Part shown: one piece after another, positions 33,574-43,138 of the stretch
Layout: each line of letters begins with the position of its first letter
How positions within the stretch are numbered: the first letter of the stretch is position 1
Assembly: GCA_030693705.1 (NCBI GenBank)
Contig: JAUYAB010000074.1
Coordinates: 1 to 44,769 of the forward strand
From: Ignavibacteria bacterium
Lineage (GTDB): Bacteria; Bacteroidota; Ignavibacteria; Ignavibacteriales; Ignavibacteriaceae
Direction: 5' to 3'
Length of the DNA: 44,769 nucleotides
Position numbers and translations under genes: made by a program
Notes under the pieces: model-generated
Told to the model about the DNA's origin: nothing
The model's input: the letters and a program-made list of their open reading frames with translations, nothing else
Databases searched by the model: none

Positions 33574-34581
33574 ATGAGAATGTCAACTAAGAAAATAAAT
33601 GCTACTATCACAGGCGTTGGTATGTATGCACCTGAAAAAGTTTTAGATAACGCCTATTTTGAATCTATAGTTAATACATCAAACGATTGGATTATCACAA
33701 GAACCGGTATCAGAGAAAGAAGAATTCTTGAAACGGGTGGAACCAGCGATTTAGCAACCGCCGCTTTAAAAGATCTGATGGAGAAACACAATTTATTAGC
33801 CGAAGAAATTGATGTTATTATTGTGGCGACTGTTACTCCCGATATGTTTTTTCCGGCTACCGCATGCCTGGTTCAAGATAATGTAAAAGCGAAAAATGCC
33901 TGGGGATTTGATCTCTCTGCTGCTTGTTCCGGATTTCTTTTTGCGTTTCAAACCGGGTGCTCGTTAATCGAAAGCGGACGATATAAAAAAGTAGTGGTTA
34001 TCGGCGCAGATAAAATGAGCGCGATAACAGATTATACCGATAGAAACACCTGTATCTTATTTGGTGATGCTGCCGCGGCTGTTTTAATTGAACCGACCGA
34101 AGATTCTGCGATCGGTTTTAAAGATGCTTTGCTCCATTGCGACGGACAAGGAAAAGATTATTTGTATATGAAAGGCGGCGGAAGTTTAAATCCTGCTACA
34201 CATGAAACTGTTGACAACAAGATGCATTATATTTTTCAAGACGGAAAACCCGTTTTCAAAGCTGCGGTTGTTGGTATGGCAGACATTTCATATGAACTGA
34301 TGCAAAAAAATAATCTCACCGGCGGCGATGTAGCTTATCTTGTTCCTCATCAAGCAAATTTAAGAATCATCGATGCAACTGCTCAACGGATGGGTGTTGG
34401 CAAAGACAAAGTGATGATCAATATCGACAAATATGGAAATACAACTGCTGCTACAATTCCCCTTTGCTTGGTTGAATATTATAGAGCAGGCAAAATTAAA
34501 AAAGGGGATAATCTGATTCTGGCGGCTTTTGGCGCCGGATATACATGGGGTGCCGCTTACCTTACCTGGGGTATGGATTAA
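33574..34581 (+). CDS. fabH: 3-oxoacyl-ACP synthase III (FabH)
   Basis: FabH starts fatty acid synthesis by joining acetyl- or branched acyl-CoA with malonyl-ACP. The protein has 335 residues from ATG 33574 (a second ATG two codons in would be equally possible). The catalytic triad is visible: Cys 118 in LSAACSGF, His in LVPHQAN and Asn in YGNTTAATIP. NTSNDWIITRTGIRER near residue 34 is the typical N-terminal block, and AFGAGYTWGA near the C-terminus the typical end. Its stop overlaps the fabD ATG by one base (TAATG), so translation should be coupled. Confidence 0.97.
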   Translation: MRMSTKKINATITGVGMYAPEKVLDNAYFESIVNTSNDWIITRTGIRERRILETGGTSDLATAALKDLMEKHNLLAEEIDVIIVATVTPDMFFPATACLVQDNVKAKNAWGFDLSAACSGFLFAFQTGCSLIESGRYKKVVVIGADKMSAITDYTDRNTCILFGDAAAAVLIEPTEDSAIGFKDALLHCDGQGKDYLYMKGGGSLNPATHETVDNKMHYIFQDGKPVFKAAVVGMADISYELMQKNNLTGGDVAYLVPHQANLRIIDATAQRMGVGKDKVMINIDKYGNTTAATIPLCLVEYYRAGKIKKGDNLILAAFGAGYTWGAAYLTWGMD

Positions 34582-35495
34582 TGGGCAAACGCGCATTTCT
34601 CTTTCCCGGTCAAGGCTCGCAATATGTCGGTATGGCTAAAGACCTGTACGAAAATTCCGTTGAAGCAAAAGAAATGATCCGGATGGCTGACGGAGTTTTG
34701 GAAGTTAATCTTTCGCAAATTATGTTTGATGGACCTGAAGATGAGTTACGGCAAACTGAATTTACTCAACCCGCAATTTTTTTACACAGCGTAGTGCTTG
34801 CAAGTTTACTACGAACACTGGATTGCCGGGGAGCAGCAGGACATTCTTTAGGTGAATATTCCGCATTGGTAGCCGCCGGTGCAATTCAATTTTTAGATGC
34901 TGTGAAATTAGTTAGAGCTCGTGGCGTTGCTATGCAAAAATCGGGAATTGAAAATCCCGGTACGATGGCGGCAGTAGTTGGTATAGACGCAAATAAATTG
35001 GAAGACCTTTGTTTAGAGGCTTCAACAGAGGGAATTGTTCAATGTGCAAATTTTAATTCTCCGGGACAAATTGTTATTTCCGGTTCCGTTGAAGGTGTTA
35101 GAAAAGCGATGCAACTTGCAAAAACTAACGGAGCGAAATTAGTCAAAGAGTTGGTTGTAAGCGGCGCATTTCATTCACCGTTAATGCAGTCGGCAAAAGA
35201 TGCTCTTTATGTTGAATTGGAAAAATCAAATATTTACGATGCAAAGTTCCCGGTGTATGCAAATGTTTCTGCTTTACCGGTTCAGAAAAAAGATGAAATC
35301 AAAAAATTATTATTCGAGCAAGTTACTTCTCCGGTTCGCTGGGAAGAAACGATTAAAAATATGACGAACGACGGATTTGATGAATTCGTTGAGATTGGAC
35401 CCGGCAAAGTATTGCAAGGACTTGTAAAAAGAATTAATCCAAACGCTGTTTGCTTTGGAATTGATAAATTTAATGAAGTTGAAAAATATTTATGA
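34581..35495 (+). CDS. fabD: Malonyl-CoA:ACP transacylase (FabD)
   Basis: FabD loads malonyl groups onto acyl carrier protein. From ATG 34581 the protein has 304 residues. An upstream reading start at 34545 lies within fabH and would add a poor N-terminus, so it is rejected. Motifs are FLFPGQGSQYVGMAK at the N-terminus, GHSLGEYSAL with the nucleophile Ser 89, and VVSGAFHSPLM with the catalytic His (about residue 196), followed by the SPVRWEETI and EIGPGKVL ending. It overlaps fabH by one base and the DUF3109 gene by 4 nt. Confidence 0.97.
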   Translation: MGKRAFLFPGQGSQYVGMAKDLYENSVEAKEMIRMADGVLEVNLSQIMFDGPEDELRQTEFTQPAIFLHSVVLASLLRTLDCRGAAGHSLGEYSALVAAGAIQFLDAVKLVRARGVAMQKSGIENPGTMAAVVGIDANKLEDLCLEASTEGIVQCANFNSPGQIVISGSVEGVRKAMQLAKTNGAKLVKELVVSGAFHSPLMQSAKDALYVELEKSNIYDAKFPVYANVSALPVQKKDEIKKLLFEQVTSPVRWEETIKNMTNDGFDEFVEIGPGKVLQGLVKRINPNAVCFGIDKFNEVEKYL

Positions 35496-36082
35496 TGCAA
35501 TCCGAAAAAGTTTATCAGATCAACGGATTAAAGATTGATCCGCAGCTATTCACGTATAAATTCGGATGCCGATGTAACGGTGAATGCTGCTATTATGGTG
35601 TTTACACCGATAAAGTCGAGCATGAGAAAATCCTTTCGCTTAAAGATAAACTCATTCCTTTAATGGATGAAACCCAATCAAAAAATGTTGATGACTGGTT
35701 TGAAGAACCGGAACCTGATGATGATTTTGATTCGGGCATCGCAGTTGGTACTGAAGTTATCAATGGCAAATGTACTTTCTTAGACAAGAATGGACTTTGC
35801 GTGATCCAAGCTCTCGCTATAAATGAAGGGAAGCATCCTTGGGACTACAAACCCGTCTATTGTTATCTTTTCCCAATAACCGTTTTTGAAAAAACTTTAA
35901 CTTTAGATGACGAACATATCGATCGGCTAAAACAATGTAACCGGTCAAACGAAAACGGAACGACAATTATTGATTTTTGCAAAGCCGAATTAATCCGCTT
36001 TTTAGGCGAAGAAGGGTACAAAGAACTCGAAGCCAATAGAATTGATTATCTGAATAATTTGAACTCAAAGGAGAACGTATGA
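35492..36082 (+). CDS. DUF3109 cysteine-rich protein
   Basis: This 196-residue soluble protein is of the DUF3109 family (distant to the YkgJ-type metal-binding proteins). Function is not known. Many cysteines are spaced as for metal binding: FGCRCNGECCYYGVYTD (Cys 26, 28, 32, 33), GKCTFLDKNGLCVIQ (about residues 90-104), YCYLFPI and a late Cys in LKQCNRS. The acidic middle with EEPEPDDDFD is a loop. It overlaps fabD by 4 nt and fabG by 4 nt, so it is fully embedded in the fatty acid operon. This position is not part of the standard fab order and suggests a linked, perhaps iron- or zinc-dependent, role. Confidence 0.85.
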   Translation: MMQSEKVYQINGLKIDPQLFTYKFGCRCNGECCYYGVYTDKVEHEKILSLKDKLIPLMDETQSKNVDDWFEEPEPDDDFDSGIAVGTEVINGKCTFLDKNGLCVIQALAINEGKHPWDYKPVYCYLFPITVFEKTLTLDDEHIDRLKQCNRSNENGTTIIDFCKAELIRFLGEEGYKELEANRIDYLNNLNSKENV

Positions 36083-36846
36083 AATTACAAAATAAAAAAG
36101 CTCTTGTAACAGGTGGAAGCAGAGGAATAGGAAGGGCTATCGTTTTGGAACTTGCTAAGAACGGTTGCGATATAGTTTTTACATGTTATAGTCCTGATGA
36201 GGCAGGTTGTCGTTGTGATAGTGAAGCCTCTAAACTTGTAGAATCTGAAGTTGAGGCTTATGGAGTAAAAGTTTTTTCAATTAAAGCAGACGCTTCTTCT
36301 TTCTCGGATGCAGAAAAAACATTGAATTTTACTTTGGAAAAGTTAGGCGGTTTAGATATCTTAGTGAATAACGCAGGCATTACTAAGGACAATTTGCTCC
36401 TTAGGATGACCGAAGATGATTTTGACCTGGTTATATCAACAAATCTTAAAAGTGTATTTAATTACACTAAGGTTGCTGTTAAGTCGATGATGAGTCAACG
36501 CTACGGTAAGATAATTAATATTGCTTCCGTTGTCGGGATTATAGGAAACGCGGGACAGGCAAATTATGTAGCCTCTAAGGCGGGCGTAATAGGATTTACC
36601 AAAGCTACCGCTAAAGAATTCGCCTCAAGAAATATTACTGTTAATGCTGTTGCACCAGGTTTTATTTCCACAAATATGACCGGATCCCTTAATGATAAGC
36701 AGAAGGAAGCTATTTTAGCTGTTGTGCCTTTAAAGAGAACAGGGACTCCGGAAGATATTGCGAGGGTTGTTTCGTTTCTTGCTTCCGCTGATGCAGATTA
36801 TTTGACAGGACAGGTTATTTCTGTTGATGGTGGTATGGCTATGTAA
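36079..36846 (+). CDS. fabG: 3-oxoacyl-ACP reductase (FabG)
   Basis: FabG is the NADPH-dependent ketoreductase of fatty acid elongation. The 255-residue SDR protein has the cofactor motif TGGSRGIGRA (about residues 11-20), NNAGIT (about 97-102), the catalytic Ser in IASVVG and the Y-x-x-x-K pair in NYVASKAG (Tyr about residue 159). It carries a small insertion after residue 38 with three cysteines (YSPDEAGCRCDSEASK), unlike the E. coli form. GGAGAACGT precedes the ATG. Overlap with DUF3109 is 4 nt. Confidence 0.95.
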   Translation: MKLQNKKALVTGGSRGIGRAIVLELAKNGCDIVFTCYSPDEAGCRCDSEASKLVESEVEAYGVKVFSIKADASSFSDAEKTLNFTLEKLGGLDILVNNAGITKDNLLLRMTEDDFDLVISTNLKSVFNYTKVAVKSMMSQRYGKIINIASVVGIIGNAGQANYVASKAGVIGFTKATAKEFASRNITVNAVAPGFISTNMTGSLNDKQKEAILAVVPLKRTGTPEDIARVVSFLASADADYLTGQVISVDGGMAM

Positions 36847-36905
36847 CACAATTTTTGTAAATTTTAATCAACAATAATATATAAATTAATCATAGGAGCA
36901 ATAAA

Positions 36906-37139
36906 ATGGATGTAGAAGCAAAAGTAAAAGAAATCATTATGGATAAACTTGGCGTTGAAGAATCTCAAGTTACACCGGAAGCTTCTTTCACGAATGATTT
37001 AGGTGCTGATTCATTGGATATCGTAGAATTAGTTATGGGATTTGAAAGTGCGTTTAACGTTTCTATCCCTGATGAAGATGCTGAAAAAATCGGCACGGTC
37101 GGCGATGCGGTGAACTACTTAAAAACAAAAGTAAGCTAA
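36906..37139 (+). CDS. acpP: Acyl carrier protein
   Basis: This small acidic four-helix carrier of growing acyl chains has 77 residues. [11 protein letters not shown] holds the serine (residue 36) that takes the phosphopantetheine arm, and [15 protein letters not shown] completes helix II/III. AGGAGC precedes the ATG. A hairpin with T-rich flank follows before fabF and may balance its high expression relative to the synthase. Confidence 0.98.
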   Translation: MDVEAKVKEIIMDKLGVEESQVTPEASFTNDLGADSLDIVELVMGFESAFNVSIPDEDAEKIGTVGDAVNYLKTKVS

Positions 37140-37146
37140 TTTCATT

Positions 37147-37174
37147 GGGGAAAAGTTTTGCTTTTCCCCTCATT
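37147..37174 (+). terminator. Hairpin between acpP and fabF
   Basis: Arms GGGGAAAAG (37147-37155) and CTTTTCCCC (37161-37169) with a 5-nt loop, then TCATTTT. It is probably a partial terminator or mRNA-stabilising stem after acpP. Confidence 0.7.
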
Positions 37175-37194
37175 TTCCCCCGGGATGTTGAAGT

Positions 37195-38451
37195 ATGAAA
37201 AAAAGAAGAGTTGTTGTTACAGGTTTGGGTGCAGTTACACCCATCGGAAATACTGCCGCTGAGTTCTGGAATGCTTTAATAAAAGGGGAAAATGGTGTTG
37301 AACTTATTAGAAAATTTGATACTTCGCTTTTTGACACCAAATTTGCCGCTGAAGTGAAAAATTTTGATCCGCTGATCTATATCGATAGAAAAGCCGTCAG
37401 ACGAATCGATCCTTTTGCTCAATATGCTTTGGCATGTGCCGAACAAGCTATAGTTGACGCTCAAATCAATTTAGAAAAAACTGATCTTTGCCGATTCGGC
37501 GTTGTATTTGGCAGCGGAATCGGTGGAATAAAAACTCTTACAGAGCAGCATTTCGTTTTCTTCAAAGATAGAGACCCCAAGAAAATCAGTCCCTTCTTTG
37601 TTACCATGATGATCCCTGATATTGCCGCCGGGCAAATCTCAATTAGGTTCGGATTAAAAGGTCCCAACTACGCAACTACTTCTGCCTGCGCCACTTCATC
37701 CCACTCAATTGCCGACGCGTTTATACTGATTGAAAGAGGAAGCGCAGATTTAATGTTATGCGGCGGAGCCGAAGCGCCTGTTGAAGAAATGGCGATCGCC
37801 GGATTTAATTCTATGCGTGCATTATCGACCTGGAACGATAGATATAAAGAAGCCTCGCGTCCATTCGACAAAGACCGCAACGGTTTTGTAATCGGTGAAG
37901 GCGCGGGTGTTTTACTGCTTGAAGATATGGAACATGCAATTTCGCGCGGAGCTAATATCTATGCTGAGCTCGTTGGCATTGGATTAACCGGAGACGCTCA
38001 TCATATTACTGCCCCTGAACCATCAGGTGACGGCGCGGTTCGTGCGATGAGAGAAGCGGTGCGGGAATCCGGTTTGCAACTTTCAGATATCGATTATATT
38101 AACGCGCATGGAACATCAACGCCTTACAATGATGTTACGGAGACGAAAGCAATTAAAACCACATTTGGTGAACACGCCTACAAGCTTGTTGTTTCGTCAG
38201 TCAAATCAATGACAGGGCATTTGCTTGGGGCAGCCGGAAGCATAGAAGCGATTGCCACGGTACTGTCGATTAAAAACGATATTATCCCTCCTACGATTAA
38301 TTTAGATGAAGCTGATCCGGAATGCGATTTAAATTATAGTGCTAAAGTTTTTACTGAAAAAGTCGTGAACGCAGCAATAAGTAATACGTTCGGATTTGGA
38401 GGACATAATGCCTCACTTCTCTTCAAGAAATTTTCGGAGCCGCGTGATTAA
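37195..38451 (+). CDS. fabF: 3-oxoacyl-ACP synthase II (FabF)
   Basis: This condensing enzyme elongates acyl-ACP with malonyl-ACP. The 418-residue protein has the active-site Cys 165 in TTSACATSSHS, His in NAHGTSTPYND (about residue 303) and His in KSMTGHLLGAAGS (about residue 340), the Cys-His-His triad of KAS I/II enzymes. The N-terminal RRVVVTGLGAVTPIGN and the end [13 protein letters not shown] are normal. It overlaps the RNase III gene by 44 nt. Confidence 0.97.
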   Translation: MKKRRVVVTGLGAVTPIGNTAAEFWNALIKGENGVELIRKFDTSLFDTKFAAEVKNFDPLIYIDRKAVRRIDPFAQYALACAEQAIVDAQINLEKTDLCRFGVVFGSGIGGIKTLTEQHFVFFKDRDPKKISPFFVTMMIPDIAAGQISIRFGLKGPNYATTSACATSSHSIADAFILIERGSADLMLCGGAEAPVEEMAIAGFNSMRALSTWNDRYKEASRPFDKDRNGFVIGEGAGVLLLEDMEHAISRGANIYAELVGIGLTGDAHHITAPEPSGDGAVRAMREAVRESGLQLSDIDYINAHGTSTPYNDVTETKAIKTTFGEHAYKLVVSSVKSMTGHLLGAAGSIEAIATVLSIKNDIIPPTINLDEADPECDLNYSAKVFTEKVVNAAISNTFGFGGHNASLLFKKFSEPRD

Positions 38452-39220
38452 TCTTCTATCAAGGTACTTTGATCATCGGAAATCGGTCAAACTTCTTACA
38501 AAAAAAAACTTAAAGTTGCTTGAAGAACTTATCAACGCGAAAGTTTCTTATCCCAAAATCTTCGTTGAAGCTTTTACACACCGATCAGCAATAGACCACC
38601 AAAAATTTATTAAATCAAATGAACGATTAGAATTTCTTGGTGATGCGCTTTTAGGATTTATCATCGGCGAGGCGCTCTTTAACGCTTTTCCTGCTGAAGA
38701 TGAAGGATTCCTTACAAAGATCCGTTCGAATTTTGTAAACAAAGCCGCCCTTTATGAATGCGCAAGAAGGATCAACTTATTGCAATTCATGTTTGTAGGC
38801 GCTGAACTTAGTTCAGGTTCACGCAATGGTTTCAAAACGATTCTTGCCGACGGTGTTGAAGCATTGATAGGAGCTATTTATATCGATTGCGGAATGGAAA
38901 AAACGAAGAAATTTATTCGACAATATATCGTTGAACCAAACCTAAAACTTGGAATGCATTTGATCGATGAAAATTTTAAGAGTCAACTTTTAGAGTATTC
39001 ACAAGCAGCAAGAATTGAAAATCCGAAGTATGTTGTTGCGGGAGAAAGCGGACCTGAACACGACAGAGAATTTACGGTGCAAATTAAGATAGATGGAAAA
39101 ATTTGGGGTGAAGGAAAAGGAAAAAGTAAAAAAGCTGCGGAACAAATAGCTGCTAAAAATGCCTTGGCTGCCATTCCGCCTGAAAACCAAAAATATTTGC
39201 ACAAAGCGGAATCGGTTTAA
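38408..39220 (+). CDS. rnc: Ribonuclease III
   Basis: This double-strand-specific endoribonuclease matures rRNA and trims other RNAs. From ATG 38408 the protein has 270 residues. GGAGG lies 5 nt before this ATG; the upstream TTG at 38396 is weaker. The catalytic domain shows AFTHRSA, then [20 protein letters not shown] (the signature with catalytic Glu and Asp, about residues 74-93) and [14 protein letters not shown] double-stranded-RNA-binding domain follows after residue 185 ([10 protein letters not shown]...[15 protein letters not shown]). The gene starts inside fabF, an overlap of 44 nt, which makes coupled translation likely. fabF-rnc is a common pair. Confidence 0.95.
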   Translation: MPHFSSRNFRSRVINLLSRYFDHRKSVKLLTKKNLKLLEELINAKVSYPKIFVEAFTHRSAIDHQKFIKSNERLEFLGDALLGFIIGEALFNAFPAEDEGFLTKIRSNFVNKAALYECARRINLLQFMFVGAELSSGSRNGFKTILADGVEALIGAIYIDCGMEKTKKFIRQYIVEPNLKLGMHLIDENFKSQLLEYSQAARIENPKYVVAGESGPEHDREFTVQIKIDGKIWGEGKGKSKKAAEQIAAKNALAAIPPENQKYLHKAESV

Positions 39221-39306
39221 TTTTATTTACGAACTTAGCCCCTCTGTTCTATTATCTCTCCTCAATTTTCTTTATTTTTCATAACCAAAAAAAATATTCC
39301 AACAAA

Positions 39307-42183
39307 ATGAAGTTATTTATGCCACAAGCTAATTCTTATAAATCTTTTTTGAGACGCCACATCGGCTCCTCTGAAAAAGAAACAAATGAAATGTTAAAAG
39401 AGATCGGGGTCGAATCTCTCGATCAATTAATTGAACAAACCATTCCTCAGCAAATAAGATTAGAAAAAGATATTGAACTTGATCCGCCAATGACGGAAAA
39501 TGAATTCTTGGATTACATCCATTTCGTTGCGCAAAAAAATAAAATTGCTAAATCATATATCGGGATGGGTTATTATCAGACGATCACACCCGCGGTTATT
39601 CAAAGAAATATTTTGGAGAATCCGGGTTGGTACACCCAGTACACACCGTATCAAGCTGAAATTTCTCAAGGAAGATTGGAAGCACTGCTTAACTTTCAAA
39701 CGATGGTAAGTGATTTAACCGGACTTCCGATCACAAATGCTTCTTTGCTCGATGAAGCAACCTCTGCCGCAGAAGCTATGCTGATGTTCTTTCACTCCGG
39801 AAATAATTCAACTAAAAATAAATTCTTTGTTGATGAAAAAGTTTTCCCGCAGACAGTTGATGTTTTATTAAACCGTGCAAATCCGAACGGAATAGAAATT
39901 ACCGTTGGGGATTATGAAAAAGCAATTTTAGATGAATCATACTTTGGTGTTTTATTGCAATATCCAAACAGCGACGGCGCAGTTGTAAATTATGAAAGTT
40001 TTATTTCCGGGGCGCATCAAAAAAATATTAAAGTGGTTATTGCCGCTGATCTTTTAAGTTTAGCATTGTTAAAAGCTCCGGGCGAATTTGGCGCTGATGT
40101 TGCTGTTGGAACAACGCAACGATTTGGCGTTCCAATGGGTTTCGGCGGACCAAGCGCCGCATATTTTGCAGCGAAAGAAGAATTTAAAAGAATTATTCCG
40201 GGAAGAATTATCGGTGTATCGGTTGATGCGGATGGCAATCCAGCTTTGCGCATGGCTCTTCAAACACGCGAGCAGCATATCAGAAGAGAAAAAGCGACAA
40301 GCAATATTTGTACATCACAAGTGCTTCTTGCGGTAATGGCGGGAATGTACGCGGTTTATCATGGTCCGGATGGGTTAAGAAATATTGCGGGAACAATTCA
40401 TCTTTTGACAGTGCAACTTGAATCTTCTTTAAACGAATTAGGTTTTGAGCAAACAAACAAAATTTTCTTCGATACTCTTTCAATTAAAATAAAAGATGAA
40501 AATACTTTTAAGAAAATAAAAACACTCGCGGAAAATAGATTAATAAACTTCCGTTATGCTGAAGCGAATATTATCGGAATAAGTTTAAGCGAAGTGACAA
40601 CAGAAAAAGATGTTCAAGAAATTGTAGAAATATTTTCTGAAGCAGTTGAAAAGAAGAGTAACGCTCTTTCTCAAAATTCATTAAAGAAATATCCGGCAGA
40701 ATTGGAGAGGACTTCTTCTTATTTACAGCATCCAACATTTAATTCGTTCCATTCTGAAACTGAATTAATGCGTTATGCAAAGCGGTTGGAGAATAAAGAT
40801 ATTTCTTTAACCTATGGAATGATCCCGCTTGGTTCTTGCACGATGAAGTTAAATGCGGCGGCTGAAATGCTTGGCATTACGCATCCGGGATTTACAAACA
40901 TTCATCCTTTTGCTCCGCAATCTCAAACGGAGGGTTATCAAATTGTAATTTCAGAATTGGAAAAAGCGCTTGCAGAAATTACAGGTTTTGCAGGGACATC
41001 GCTTCAACCGAATTCCGGTGCGCAAGGAGAATACTCCGGTTTGATGGTTATCCGCCAATATTTTATCGATAAGAATGAGAGTCACAGAAACATTGCGCTC
41101 ATTCCTTCTTCTGCGCATGGAACAAATCCCGCAAGTGCAGTAATGGCGGGAATGAAAGTGATTGTAGTTGCGTGTGATGAAAAGGGAAATGTTGATGTTG
41201 ACGACTTAAAGAAAAAAGCTGAAGAGCATAAAAATAATTTAGCCGCCTTGATGATAACTTACCCTTCAACGCATGGAGTATTTGAAGTGCGCATAAAAGA
41301 AATTTGCGAGATCATTCACGCTAACGGCGGACAAGTATATATGGACGGTGCAAACATGAACGCGCAAGTCGGATTAACAAGTCCGAAAAGTATTGGAGCT
41401 GACGTTTGCCATTTAAATTTGCATAAAACTTTTGCAATTCCTCACGGCGGCGGAGGACCTGGAGTTGGACCAATTTGCGTGGCGAAACATTTAGTTCCGT
41501 ATCTACCAAAACATTCTGTCGTTTCAGTTGGCGGAGAAAAAGGAATTCATGCTGTTTCAGCTTCACCTTACGGCAGCGCAAATGTTTTAATTATTTCATA
41601 CGGGTATATTAAAATGTTGGGCGCTGAAGGATTGAAGGCTTCAACGGAATATGCTATCTTAAATGCAAATTACATCGCGGCAAAATTAAAACCGTATTAC
41701 AAAATTCTTTACACGGGTGAAAAGGGGAGAGTTGCGCACGAAATGATCTTTGATATGCGCGATTTTAAAAGAACAGCGAATGTTGAAGTGGAAGATATTG
41801 CAAAGCGGTTAATGGATTACGGATTCCATGCGCCGACAATTTCTTTTCCGGTTCACGGAACGGTAATGATAGAGCCGACGGAAAGCGAATCGAAAAAAGA
41901 ATTAGACCGTTTCTGCGAAGCGATGATCCTTATTAAAAAAGAGATGGATGCAATTGAAAACGGTACAGCCGATAAAGAAGATAACGTAATTAAAAATGCA
42001 CCGCACACAATGCACGCGGTATCAGCAACAGGATGGAAGCACAAATATTCGCGTGAAGAAGCTGCGTTTCCATCTGCATGGGTTAAGCAGTTTAAATTTT
42101 GGCCAGCTTCAGCAAAGGTGAACAATGCATTCGGTGATAGAAACTTAATTTGCAGTTGCCCACCGGTTGAAGACTATAAGTAG
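39307..42183 (+). CDS. gcvP: Glycine dehydrogenase (aminomethyl-transferring), fused P protein
   Basis: This is the P protein of the glycine cleavage system; it decarboxylates glycine on PLP and passes aminomethylene to the H protein lipoyl arm. The 958-residue chain contains both halves (GcvPA-like about 1-440, GcvPB-like about 460-958) in one polypeptide, as in the homodimeric type. [10 protein letters not shown] is the N-terminal signature, [20 protein letters not shown] lies in the first half, and [16 protein letters not shown] carries the PLP lysine (about residue 707). [12 protein letters not shown] and CSCPPVEDY near the end match the family. gcvT and gcvH are not in the window. Most likely transcribed on its own. 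Confidence 0.96.
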   Translation: MKLFMPQANSYKSFLRRHIGSSEKETNEMLKEIGVESLDQLIEQTIPQQIRLEKDIELDPPMTENEFLDYIHFVAQKNKIAKSYIGMGYYQTITPAVIQRNILENPGWYTQYTPYQAEISQGRLEALLNFQTMVSDLTGLPITNASLLDEATSAAEAMLMFFHSGNNSTKNKFFVDEKVFPQTVDVLLNRANPNGIEITVGDYEKAILDESYFGVLLQYPNSDGAVVNYESFISGAHQKNIKVVIAADLLSLALLKAPGEFGADVAVGTTQRFGVPMGFGGPSAAYFAAKEEFKRIIPGRIIGVSVDADGNPALRMALQTREQHIRREKATSNICTSQVLLAVMAGMYAVYHGPDGLRNIAGTIHLLTVQLESSLNELGFEQTNKIFFDTLSIKIKDENTFKKIKTLAENRLINFRYAEANIIGISLSEVTTEKDVQEIVEIFSEAVEKKSNALSQNSLKKYPAELERTSSYLQHPTFNSFHSETELMRYAKRLENKDISLTYGMIPLGSCTMKLNAAAEMLGITHPGFTNIHPFAPQSQTEGYQIVISELEKALAEITGFAGTSLQPNSGAQGEYSGLMVIRQYFIDKNESHRNIALIPSSAHGTNPASAVMAGMKVIVVACDEKGNVDVDDLKKKAEEHKNNLAALMITYPSTHGVFEVRIKEICEIIHANGGQVYMDGANMNAQVGLTSPKSIGADVCHLNLHKTFAIPHGGGGPGVGPICVAKHLVPYLPKHSVVSVGGEKGIHAVSASPYGSANVLIISYGYIKMLGAEGLKASTEYAILNANYIAAKLKPYYKILYTGEKGRVAHEMIFDMRDFKRTANVEVEDIAKRLMDYGFHAPTISFPVHGTVMIEPTESESKKELDRFCEAMILIKKEMDAIENGTADKEDNVIKNAPHTMHAVSATGWKHKYSREEAAFPSAWVKQFKFWPASAKVNNAFGDRNLICSCPPVEDYK

Positions 42184-42185
42184 AA

Positions 42186-42225
42186 AGTAAAAAGTTGAAA
42201 GTTGAAAGTTGAAAGTTATAAAGTA
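42186..42225. repeat. GTTGAAA tandem repeat after gcvP
   Basis: AAAAAGTTGAAAGTTGAAAG carries three head-to-tail GTTGAAA units and is flanked by an AGTAAAAAG / TTATAAAGTA pair. The whole is the reverse complement-like partner of the stretch at 1097-1121. Confidence 0.6.
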
Positions 42226-42254
42226 TTTCTAAGTTTTTTTATGGGAGGAATTTG

Positions 42255-42731
42255 ATGTTGGAAATATGGAGAATTGAAAGTAGTCCGAATAGGCAAACAG
42301 CTCTTTCTGCTATTATCGTTTTAGCAGGTTTAATCTTAGCATACGGCTTTCGTAATTTTGACGCCTCGGGGATGACAAATAGTTTATCCGGCTTTTTGCT
42401 GGGAATACTTTTGTTGATCATCGGTGTTCCCTGTTTTGTAATGGGTGGAAAGCAGAAGATAACTATTGATCCGGCTGCAAAGATTATTCTCATCGAAGAC
42501 AAGAATCGTTTTAGGCAAAAGAAACGGTTGATAGTTTTTAGTGAAATTACCGGGGCACATGTGTCGGAGTTTGGTAAAAGATCGAACGGAACAGTTACCT
42601 ATTATATTTCGCTCAACTTGAAGAGCGGGAAGACGTATCCACTTTTCTATCCGGCTTATTATGAAGGAAGATGGAGCCGGATGGTTGCAGAGAGCAGGCT
42701 CAATATCCTTATGACGTACTTGCATGGATAA
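42255..42731 (+). CDS. Small membrane protein with two spans
   Basis: This 158-residue protein starts at ATG 42255, eight nt behind GGGAGGA. An upstream TTG is ignored. Two hydrophobic segments lie at about residues 15-35 (LSAIIVLAGLILAYGF) and 45-67 (LSGFLLGILLLIIGVPCFVMGG). After them a soluble tail forms a short beta-rich domain (KITIDPAAKIILIEDK, GTVTYYISLNLKSGKTYPLF), a pattern also seen in PH-like membrane-associated domains. No family is assigned. It follows gcvP without terminator. Function unknown. Confidence 0.7.
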   Translation: MLEIWRIESSPNRQTALSAIIVLAGLILAYGFRNFDASGMTNSLSGFLLGILLLIIGVPCFVMGGKQKITIDPAAKIILIEDKNRFRQKKRLIVFSEITGAHVSEFGKRSNGTVTYYISLNLKSGKTYPLFYPAYYEGRWSRMVAESRLNILMTYLHG

Positions 42732-43138
42732 ACAGATATCGTTGTGGAGGTGAAGGAGATTGTTGATGCCACCCCTTCGGAGTTTGTGTTTGTTGTGGTG
42801 ATTAGTGTTATAATACTGTCAGCCCTTCGGGCTAAGACAGAGTAGATCACTGAACTATGGAGGGATGTAATAGGATGATTCTAAAAATTGTTAGAATAAA
42901 TAGAAGAATAATACCACCCCTTCGGGGTTGAAATTCATGTTGATAATATTTGTTATAATAATATCAGCCCTTCGGGCTTGAATAAACGTGTTAATGACTT
43001 AATCCCCAAGGAATGGAATGATTCTAAAGCAGATATTCCTAGAAAATATCAAATTCCCGAAGGGGTGAAATAAATTTTGTTGAATTTTAGAGTTATAAAA
43101 TTTTATCGCCGAAAATCATCGAATTTTAATTTTGCTTT
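42732..43138. repeat. CCCTTCGG hairpin repeat pair in a 407-bp gap
   Basis: Two copies of a two-part element lie at about 42765-42842 and 42904-42982. Each has ACCCCTTCGG-type and CAGCCCTTCGGGCT hairpins, separated by a T/G-rich spacer containing TTATAATA. A final TTCCCGAAGGGGTGA lies at about 43051-43065. These GNRA/TTCG-like stems are typical of REP-type intergenic families in Bacteroidota. No gene in this stretch. TAATTTTG at 43127-43134 resembles a -7 box. Confidence 0.65.

Noticed and set aside
34545-34580. Earlier start for fabD
   Set aside because: It would lie within fabH; ATG 34581 starts directly with the conserved FLFPGQGSQ segment.
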